NCBI RefSeq assembly: GCF_013761245.1
Contig: NZ_JACDUT010000001.1
Coordinates: 496,001 to 560,000, forward strand
Length of the DNA stretch: 64,000 bases
Source of the DNA: Thermaerobacillus caldiproteolyticus
GTDB lineage: Bacteria > Bacillota > Bacilli > Bacillales > Anoxybacillaceae
Direction: 5' to 3'
The position numbers and the translations under genes are program-made. How positions within the stretch are numbered: position 1 is the stretch's first letter; the number at the start of each line of letters is the position of its first letter. This document shows, piece after piece, positions 56,133 to 64,000 of the stretch. The notes under the pieces are model-generated. The model was given only the letters and a program-made list of their open reading frames with translations, was not told where the DNA came from and made no database searches.

Positions 56133-57845
56133 GCCTTTTTCACTTAGCTGTTTCGACTCGTCCTTTTCCAACAATTGTTGAATTCGTTGCAGCGCACCTG
56201 GTTCAACTTTTTCGACAGTCGCTACCGCTTGTTCTAGCGCTAGCTCGTAATCGTAGTTACGGAATGATAACTCAGCTTCCTCAAGCCCTTCCTTGACTGA
56301 CGAATAGCGACGACGATAACGGTTTCCATATTGGATGACCTTCTCGACTAGCTCCGCTTGTTCAATCATTTCGGTCGTTCGCTCATACACCCGTTGCACA
56401 AAAACAGCAGCCTCATCTAATGCTTGATTTACGGCTTCCATATTTAATGGCTTTTCATCAAGGCGAAGCGTGACACGCATCAGCAAATTTTTCGCTTCAT
56501 CTAGCTGTAATTTGTATGCTTCCGGCAATCCCGGCAACCGGCTTTTTTTCACTAAACGAATGGCTTCAGATAGCTTCTTTTTCATATCACTTAATTTTTC
56601 GCGCGCAATTAATTCATCTTTTCGCAACGTTTGCAGCATGTCGCGAAATTGCTCATGCTCTTCTTTCATCATTTTTATTTGTGCCACTAATTGTTCAAGC
56701 TCTTCTTTTAAAATCGAATGGGCTGTTTGTTCTTCGATCATGCGAGCTTGAATGAGCGAAAAGCGTTTTACTAATTGATGAATTTGTTTTTCAATGCTGC
56801 GATATTTTTCGAGGTCTTGAGCAGACAAGCGATAGCTTTGTTGCACAAATAAAGTCTCTTCACTCGTTTCTTTCGCTTCTTCACTCAACTGATATAGCTG
56901 TTCCCTAATTTTTCCAACTTCTTCCTTGACATATTGATGGGCGATGACTTCCTTTTCTAATAAGTCGTATAATGTGTCAATCTCTTCTTTGATCTCTCCA
57001 ATGGCTTGTTTCGCTTCCTCCACGCGGAGATCGTGAATCATTTCGATGTACTGTTGTAGTTTTTCTTGCTTTTCTGCGACTTCTTGCTCGATCTGGAGAT
57101 GATCAAGAATATACCCTGATTCATTCATTTCCTTATAACCATCTAAAAGCTCTGCAAGTTGAGCAGGAATCGTCGTTTGACATTCGTTAAATAGCTCAGG
57201 AATGTCATGAAGCATTTGTGAGAACACGCTTAGTTCTTGCTTTAAGGATAGAACAACTTCTCTCGCTGCTAAATAATTCCCGGAATTCGTTAAATCTTCA
57301 AATCGTTGAAACTCGCTATGAATCTCGTCAAGTTTTTCGTTTAATTTTGCTTCTGCATCTCCAAATGTATGGCGATAGGCTAGCAATGTCTTTTTCGCGT
57401 TTCGATATATTTGTTTGAGCTCTTCGATTTCGGTACGATTTTGCTCCTCGCTTCCAACCAATTCCTCTAGTTCGTGAAGAATCGTTTGAATATCTTCTTC
57501 GATTTTGCGAAGCGTATGCTCGATCTCTCTTAGCAACGCCTTTGCCTTTTGATAACGGTATTTATCAAGGAGTTCTTCTGTATCAAATAATTTTTCTTCC
57601 ACCATCGGAAGTTGTGTAGCGACAATTTCATCCCATTGGTGGCGCCAGCGCTCAAATAACTGTTCGGTTTCTCCTGTCATATTGAGCCGTTTGACTTTGG
57701 AGAGCTCGTCGGTAATCGGCCGATTCATGATGACAATTTTCCACGCTTCAAGTCGGTCAATTTCTTGATACAATCTCTTCCGATAAATGTAATTATATAT
57801 CATTACTCCACACATAAGGAGTAGAATCATTACTGCGATTTCCAT
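56124..57845 (-). CDS. ezrA: Septation ring formation regulator EzrA
   Basis: Membrane-anchored protein that modulates FtsZ assembly and division. The 573-residue sequence has one N-terminal transmembrane helix ([19 protein letters not shown]) followed by an almost entirely helical, spectrin-like coiled-coil cytoplasmic region. The ATG at 57845 follows AAGGGGGC; the longer frame upstream has no SD. It is divergent from hisJ, as in B. subtilis. Confidence 0.96.
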   Translation of the reverse strand: MEIAVMILLLMCGVMIYNYIYRKRLYQEIDRLEAWKIVIMNRPITDELSKVKRLNMTGETEQLFERWRHQWDEIVATQLPMVEEKLFDTEELLDKYRYQKAKALLREIEHTLRKIEEDIQTILHELEELVGSEEQNRTEIEELKQIYRNAKKTLLAYRHTFGDAEAKLNEKLDEIHSEFQRFEDLTNSGNYLAAREVVLSLKQELSVFSQMLHDIPELFNECQTTIPAQLAELLDGYKEMNESGYILDHLQIEQEVAEKQEKLQQYIEMIHDLRVEEAKQAIGEIKEEIDTLYDLLEKEVIAHQYVKEEVGKIREQLYQLSEEAKETSEETLFVQQSYRLSAQDLEKYRSIEKQIHQLVKRFSLIQARMIEEQTAHSILKEELEQLVAQIKMMKEEHEQFRDMLQTLRKDELIAREKLSDMKKKLSEAIRLVKKSRLPGLPEAYKLQLDEAKNLLMRVTLRLDEKPLNMEAVNQALDEAAVFVQRVYERTTEMIEQAELVEKVIQYGNRYRRRYSSVKEGLEEAELSFRNYDYELALEQAVATVEKVEPGALQRIQQLLEKDESKQLSEKGNR

Positions 57846-58038
57846 AAGTAGCCCCCTTGCACCCGAGTTAGTCAAAGAAATAAAATGACAGTTTATCGAG
57901 AAGGCAAAAACATCTTGATAATGTTTTTTCAATGTTTTTATGATACCATGTTAACGACATTTTTTGAGCAAAATTTTTAATTTTTTTTACAGAAATCCTC
58001 ATTTTTTTCATCGTACGCCGAAGAAAGGAGTGATTGCT

Positions 58039-58842
58039 TTGCGAGACGGACATGTTCATACGCCGTTTTGTCCGCATGGAAGCACTGATTCGTTCGAACA
58101 GTATATTGAACGTGCAATTCATTTAGGGTATAAGGAAATTTCGTTCACCGAGCACGCCCCGCTACCTCTGACTTTTTCTGATCCGACCCCACACCAAGAT
58201 AGCGCAATGAAGCTTGAACATATGGATAAATATATATCGACACTCCGTGAGCTAAAAAAGCAATATAAAGCGGATATTACCATCCATATCGGGTTAGAAG
58301 TTGATTTTATTGTCGGATACGAAGAAGAGACGGCGCGATTTCTTGAGGAAGTCGGCCCTGAATTAGATGATAGCATTTTATCTGTTCATTTTCTTTCATG
58401 CGGTAAGCAATTTTTTTGTTTAGATTATAGCCCCAACATGTTTGCAGCAATGGTTGACGCATTTGGCTCCATCACAAAAGTGTACGAAGCGTATTACGAA
58501 ACCGTGTTACAGTCGATTCGCGCCGACCTCGGTCGATATAAACCGAAACGCATCGGCCATATGACACTCGTTCGTAAGTTTCAAAAGCAATTTCCTTGTG
58601 CTAAGGAAATGACCAACCATATTTTACACATTCTTGATGAAATCGAAAAGCGAGGTTATGAGCTAGACTATAACGGTGCCGGTGTCCACAAACCTCTTTG
58701 CTTACAACCTTATCCTCCAGATTGGGTCATTTATGAAGCAATGAAGCGCAACATACGTATCGTTTACGGATCAGATGCACATTGTGCGAACGATTTACAT
58801 CAAGGAATCGAGGTAATGGTGAAAGAAGTACTTTTTATTTGA
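58039..58842 (+). CDS. hisJ: Histidinol-phosphatase, PHP family
   Basis: Hydrolyses histidinol phosphate, the penultimate step of histidine synthesis. The 267-residue PHP protein has the metal-binding segments RDGHVHTPFCPHG, FTEHAPLPL, GLEVDF, VHFL and YGSDAH. The start is TTG 58039 with AAAGGAG 8 bases upstream, placing RDGH at the extreme N-terminus as in B. subtilis. It sits alone, away from other his genes. Confidence 0.95.
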   Translation: MRDGHVHTPFCPHGSTDSFEQYIERAIHLGYKEISFTEHAPLPLTFSDPTPHQDSAMKLEHMDKYISTLRELKKQYKADITIHIGLEVDFIVGYEEETARFLEEVGPELDDSILSVHFLSCGKQFFCLDYSPNMFAAMVDAFGSITKVYEAYYETVLQSIRADLGRYKPKRIGHMTLVRKFQKQFPCAKEMTNHILHILDEIEKRGYELDYNGAGVHKPLCLQPYPPDWVIYEAMKRNIRIVYGSDAHCANDLHQGIEVMVKEVLFI

Positions 58843-58899
58843 CAATCCATTGCCACTCCTCATACAATAAGCGCATATGTAAACAGGGAGGCGATACTT

Positions 58900-59379
58900 T
58901 TGTTTCACGTTACTGCCTATAACGGAACAAAGGAAGAAAATTACGAATTAGTGATTAAACAGCTAAAATCGTTAATCGAAGGAGAACCGAATGCGATTGC
59001 CAACTTAGCAAACGCTTCTGCCCTATTAAATCAATTTTTAGAAAAAGTTAATTGGGTCGGCTTTTATTTAACAGAAGGAGATGAGCTCGTACTAGGTCCA
59101 TTTCAAGGACTGCCGGCTTGTGTACGAATTCCGTTCGGTAAGGGTGTGTGTGGAACCGCAGCCAAAAACAAAAAAACAGAGCGCGTTGCTGACGTTCATC
59201 TTTTCCCTGGGCATATTGCATGCGATGCCGCATCCCAATCTGAAATTGTTGTACCAATGATTAAAAACGGCGAAGTGATTGGAGTACTAGATATTGACAG
59301 CCCTATGAAAAATCGTTTTGATGAAGTGGACCAATATTATTTAGAAAAATTCGTCGAAACACTTGTCGCCTCATTATAA
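58900..59379 (+). CDS. Free methionine-R-sulfoxide reductase, GAF domain (YtsP)
   Basis: Cytosolic GAF-domain protein of the fRMsr family that reduces free Met-R-sulfoxide. All three family cysteines are present at residues 74, 84 and 108 (LPACVRI, GKGVCGTAA, HIACDA), with the spacing of the E. coli enzyme's 84, 94 and 118. The start is TTG 58900 with GGGAGG 8 bases upstream. 159 residues. It follows hisJ and is convergent with the diguanylate cyclase gene. Confidence 0.93.
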   Translation: MFHVTAYNGTKEENYELVIKQLKSLIEGEPNAIANLANASALLNQFLEKVNWVGFYLTEGDELVLGPFQGLPACVRIPFGKGVCGTAAKNKKTERVADVHLFPGHIACDAASQSEIVVPMIKNGEVIGVLDIDSPMKNRFDEVDQYYLEKFVETLVASL

Positions 59380-59406
59380 TTATAATAATGAGACAGAGAC
59401 GTGAAG

Positions 59407-59438
59407 AAAGGAATCCAAGCGAAACGGATTCCTTTTTA
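59407..59438. terminator. Bidirectional terminator ytsP / dgcP
   Basis: AAAGGAATCC/GGATTCCTTT arms (59407-59416, 59426-59435) between convergent genes, TTTTTATG on the plus strand. Confidence 0.88.
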
Positions 59439-61301
59439 TGCTTTATATTGATGATGATAGTCTTTTACAAACACACAATTTTTTCCCGTTCTTTTCGCCA
59501 TATATAGCGCCTCATCCGCACGTTTAAACAATTCACTGGCTTCCTCTAGCCGATTTTTTTTCCAATACGAAACGCCACAGGAAATCGTTACAGGAGGACT
59601 CGTTTCTTGTCTCACTTTTGCCGCGAGACGATTCGCAATTGAAATTCCTGTGGTCAGCCCTACTTTTGGCAAATAAATCGCCAGCTCTTCGCCGCCCCAA
59701 CGAGCGCCGATGTCGCTGTCGCGAACATTTTCTTTAATGATGTTGGCTACTTGAACGATTACAGCATCACCTGTTTGATGTCCATATGTATCATTAATCT
59801 CTTTAAAATTGTCGATGTCAATTAAAATGAACGTACCGAACGCATCTCGGTGCATCGATTTTTTTATTTGCTCGTCTAAATAATGACGCGAATATAACTT
59901 TGTCAAATAATCTGTAATGACGAGTCTCTCTAATTCCTCGCGCAGCATCGCATTTGTAAACGCAAGAGTAGAGTGATGAATTAATGACTGCAATAATTTA
60001 AACATTTCAAATGTAAAATGGTAAGGCTGGCGATGCAAAACGACAGCAAAACCTTTTAGCTCTCCGTGCTGCACCATCGGAACAGCCATTAACGACCGAA
60101 ATGCTGGAATGGATGGAGATGTATGAATTTTGGCATCTCCCAAAAATACCATATCCCGTTCTGTTTGGATTCGCTTCGCAACGAATTCAATATACTTTTT
60201 CGATTGGCGGGATTGAAAGAACGGTGTGCTTCCGGGCAACAGTTTCTTTTTCGCACCTTGAAAGAGGAAAAAGCCGACTTCTTCAGCACAAAATGATTGT
60301 TTAATTTGCTGTACCATAAATTGCAACGCATCTTGCAGGCGCAAATTCGCATTGAGACGGTGCATTGTTTCGTTGATGAGCTGCAAATCAGCGACGAGCC
60401 TACGCGATTGTTCGTATAGTTGGGCATTTTCTAGTGCGCTTCCCGCTGTATTTGCCAATAAAGAAATAAAATTCACTTCACTTTTTGGAAACTCCATAAT
60501 ATAGGGAGCAATAATTTCAAGCACACCATAAACGCCTTGTGCTCCTTTAATGGGTGCATACAAAATCGAACGACGGAGTTGAATGGAGTCCTTTAACTGA
60601 ATTTTTCCCGTCAGAAATGCTTGCATTGCTGCCATATTCTCATCGTTTTCTTCAAAAGCGAGCGGCTTGATTGGCAAATGCTCGTGATATTGGTTGTCAT
60701 GTGACAAAAATAAATAATATGTAAATGACGGATACACTTGCTTCAATGTATAAATAATTTCTTCTAACACATCGTCGATTTTCATTGATGAGTGAATTTT
60801 TGCAGTAAAATGATGGAGCCGCTCATATCGTTTTTCTTCACTAAGACCTCGTGAAATCTTTCTCATTTTGCTGAATAGCTGTGAAAAATCCTTCTCTATT
60901 TTTTCAAGAAACGATTCGCTAAAATATTGATGCTTCTCATACACCAATTGCAAAATTCCAATAAACTCTTCAGGAAGATAGAGGAGCATTCGCGCGGTTG
61001 TGTACGGTCCATCTTCATCAATGTACAGTGGTTGTTTCGTCTCGTCCATCATTGATACGAGATAATCTGGTGGAACGTGATGAAAATGTCCTTCTTCATT
61101 CGTCGTCACTTCGGGATAAAGTAGCTTCTTCAACGGATCAAACAGAAAAAAGGTTGCTTCCTTAATCATGAGTTCTTGCTTTAACAAAAAAAGCAGTCCC
61201 ATCATGACTTTTGAGAAATCATCGTAATCATCATACGCTAAGAACCAATCGAAAAACTTTTTCTTAAAGGATATATATACCTTTTCCTCCTGTGTCTTCA
61301 T
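59436..61301 (-). CDS. dgcP: GAF-GGDEF diguanylate cyclase (DgcP/YtrP-like)
   Basis: A 621-residue soluble protein. The N-terminal two thirds look like tandem GAF-type sensory domains (about 150-290 and 310-450), the C-terminal part is a GGDEF domain. The active-site signature is RWGGEEL, an accepted GGEEL variant, and an inhibitory I-site RDSD lies five residues before it, so product feedback by c-di-GMP is expected. The ATG at 61301 is preceded by GGTGA; a GTG six codons earlier is possible. Position corresponds to B. subtilis ytrP (dgcP), upstream of rpsD. Confidence 0.9.
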   Translation of the reverse strand: MKTQEEKVYISFKKKFFDWFLAYDDYDDFSKVMMGLLFLLKQELMIKEATFFLFDPLKKLLYPEVTTNEEGHFHHVPPDYLVSMMDETKQPLYIDEDGPYTTARMLLYLPEEFIGILQLVYEKHQYFSESFLEKIEKDFSQLFSKMRKISRGLSEEKRYERLHHFTAKIHSSMKIDDVLEEIIYTLKQVYPSFTYYLFLSHDNQYHEHLPIKPLAFEENDENMAAMQAFLTGKIQLKDSIQLRRSILYAPIKGAQGVYGVLEIIAPYIMEFPKSEVNFISLLANTAGSALENAQLYEQSRRLVADLQLINETMHRLNANLRLQDALQFMVQQIKQSFCAEEVGFFLFQGAKKKLLPGSTPFFQSRQSKKYIEFVAKRIQTERDMVFLGDAKIHTSPSIPAFRSLMAVPMVQHGELKGFAVVLHRQPYHFTFEMFKLLQSLIHHSTLAFTNAMLREELERLVITDYLTKLYSRHYLDEQIKKSMHRDAFGTFILIDIDNFKEINDTYGHQTGDAVIVQVANIIKENVRDSDIGARWGGEELAIYLPKVGLTTGISIANRLAAKVRQETSPPVTISCGVSYWKKNRLEEASELFKRADEALYMAKRTGKNCVFVKDYHHQYKA

Positions 61302-61413
61302 GGCCCGCTTCACCCACACCTATATTTCTTATATATGGAAAGATAAATAAAAATTTTTCAAAAAATTACATCTTTTATTATATCATATTATTTTGAAGCA
61401 GTGTAAATAAATA

Positions 61414-61442
61414 TTGACTTTAGTCTATAAAAATCATATAAT
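61414..61442 (+). promoter_or_regulatory. rpsD sigma-A promoter
   Basis: TTGACT (61414-61419) and perfect TATAAT (61437-61442), 17-base spacing; predicted start near 61449. Confidence 0.88.
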
Positions 61443-61448
61443 AGCCTT

Positions 61449-61630
61449 TGTGTAAAATATAGCAGCCTTAGTGATCACCTTTATGGACTCATTTTGTTCC
61501 TCTTTTTAAGAGGTGTATCGTGTAACTCTTAGCTGCTAGAGCGAGGATACATGAAAACAAAATGGCCATAATTGTTGATGCACGTCTGCTTTTATTTTAC
61601 CTGAAATAAAAGCAAAAGGAGGAGCATTGA
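61449..61630 (+). promoter_or_regulatory. rpsD leader with pseudoknot-like fold (S4 autoregulation candidate)
   Basis: Helix A: 61481-61486 with 61566-61571 and 61490-61498 with 61556-61564 (15 pairs in two blocks). Helix B inside it: 61514-61519 with 61546-61551. The loop of B (61532-61537) pairs with 61461-61466 outside A, making a pseudoknot. A separate 11-bp hairpin (61587-61597/61604-61614) abuts the AAAGGAGG SD. In B. subtilis rpsD is autoregulated by S4 through its leader; this looks like that element. Confidence 0.7.
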
Positions 61631-62233
61631 ATGGCTCGTTATACAGGTCCAATGTGGAAACTTTCTCGCCGCCTTGGGATCTCTTTAAGCGGCACAGGTA
61701 AAGAGTTACAAAAACGCCCTTACCCACCAGGTCAGCATGGTCCAGGTCAACGCAAAAAACTTTCTGAGTACGGTTTACAATTACAAGAAAAACAAAAACT
61801 TCGTCATATGTACGGTGTGAACGAACGTCAATTCCGTAACACGTTCGAGGCAGCTGGCAAAATGCCTGGTAAACACGGGGAAAACTTCTTAATTCTTCTT
61901 GAATCTCGCTTAGATAACCTTGTTTACCGTTTAGGCTTTGCGCGCACTCGCCGTCAAGCTCGTCAGCTTGTTAACCATGGTCACATTTTAGTCGATGGAA
62001 ACCGCGTAGATATTCCATCTTATCGCGTAAAACCTGGTCAAACGATTTCTGTTCGCGAAAAATCTCGCAACCTTCAAGTAATTAAAGAAGCGCTTGAAGC
62101 AAACAATTTCGTACCTGACTATTTAACGCTTGATGCTGACAAATTGGAAGGCACGTATACTCGTTTACCTGAACGTTCCGAGTTACCAGCTGAAATTAAC
62201 GAGGCATTAATCGTTGAGTTCTACTCTCGTTAA
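61631..62233 (+). CDS. rpsD: Small-subunit ribosomal protein S4
   Basis: Primary 16S rRNA-binding protein that nucleates 30S assembly and aids translational fidelity. The 200-residue protein starts [19 protein letters not shown] and has the S4 RNA-binding domain with [20 protein letters not shown] and [11 protein letters not shown]. No N-terminal zinc cysteines are present. The ATG at 61631 has AAAGGAGGAGC. Monocistronic with a strong promoter, structured leader and terminator. Confidence 0.99.
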   Translation: MARYTGPMWKLSRRLGISLSGTGKELQKRPYPPGQHGPGQRKKLSEYGLQLQEKQKLRHMYGVNERQFRNTFEAAGKMPGKHGENFLILLESRLDNLVYRLGFARTRRQARQLVNHGHILVDGNRVDIPSYRVKPGQTISVREKSRNLQVIKEALEANNFVPDYLTLDADKLEGTYTRLPERSELPAEINEALIVEFYSR

Positions 62234-62241
62234 TGCCTATC

Positions 62242-62279
62242 ATCCCTCTGGACATTATTCCAGAGGGATTGTTTTTTTC
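62242..62279 (+). terminator. Terminator after rpsD
   Basis: ATCCCTCTGG/CCAGAGGGAT arms (62242-62251, 62260-62269), then TTTTTTTC. Confidence 0.93.
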
Positions 62280-62372
62280 ATAGGAAAGCACAGGCTCTCT
62301 ATTAAGTGCAACGGGCAAGTGCTTTTCTCCTGCCGAGGAGACTGAGAAGCAAAATATCCATTTTGATATAAT

Positions 62373-62400
62373 CAAAAAGGGCTCCTTAAAAAAGAGCCCC
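62373..62400 (-). terminator. Terminator after tyrS
   Basis: GGGCTC/GAGCCC arms with an A-rich loop and TTTTTGATT on the minus strand, immediately after the tyrS stop. Confidence 0.88.
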
Positions 62401-62401
62401 A

Positions 62402-63925
<1,524 letters not shown>

Positions 63926-64000
63926 TTTGATGATATGTTTTTTGATATACATGTTTTTATCATAATCAAGAGGGATTGTCAAATCAACTCAGAAAAAATG

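Overview
This window is core chromosome from a moderately thermophilic, spore-forming member of the Bacillaceae, most likely the Anoxybacillus/Parageobacillus/Geobacillus group. The evidence is the gene order, which follows the Bacillus subtilis thrS-to-tyrS segment almost gene for gene. The PolA, PfkA, Pyk and TyrS proteins also read as close relatives of the B. stearothermophilus enzymes, and base composition looks moderate by eye (not computed). No tRNA, rRNA, CRISPR array, intact insertion sequence or prophage was seen. The species assignment is inference; the family assignment is secure.

Layout, left to right. Positions 1-6.3 kb (minus): 5' end of thrS behind a T-box leader, then ytxC, dnaI, dnaB, nrdR, an uncharacterised gene and speD. 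Positions 6.5-14.7 kb (minus): gapB with two CcpN-type boxes, coaE, an unexplained structured element, mutM, polA, phoR and phoP. Positions 14.8-19.6 kb (minus): a MaoC-like gene, the TCA block mdh-icd-citZ with a long structured citZ leader, and ytwI. Positions 19.6-31.4 kb: ytvI (+), then (minus) fxsA, pyk-pfkA, an operon of malic enzyme, GntR regulator, accD and accA, and dnaE. Positions 31.5-40.8 kb: sporulation genes ytrH-ytrI (+), nrnA, ytpI, ytoI, ytkL, an M24 peptidase, ald, a small exported protein, a degenerate SDR, a 47-codon gene and a universal stress protein. Positions 40.8-51.4 kb: argG-argH, moaB, ackA, ytxK, tpx, ytfJ-ytfI, yteJ-sppA and nadK2. Positions 51.6-64 kb: acyl-CoA ligase, an alpha/beta SASP, thiI with its cysteine desulfurase, ezrA, hisJ, an fRMsr-type GAF protein, a dgcP-like diguanylate cyclase, rpsD with a pseudoknot-like leader, and tyrS with a T-box.

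Functionally the window combines central carbon flow (glycolysis, gluconeogenesis, TCA, acetate, malate) with malonyl-CoA and CoA synthesis, replication and repair (DnaB/DnaI/PolA/DnaE/MutM/NrdR), phosphate sensing, arginine synthesis and sporulation. Many starts are TTG or GTG with strong Shine-Dalgarno (SD) sequences; I moved starts where the SD and family length agreed.

The most interesting unexplained item is a roughly 200-nt element at 8325-8523. A 15-bp closing helix brackets internal hairpins. It lies where B. subtilis carries ytaF and ends inside the coaE ribosome-binding site. Structured leaders ahead of citZ, speD and rpsD, and a GntR-type operator ahead of malic enzyme-accDA, also merit testing.
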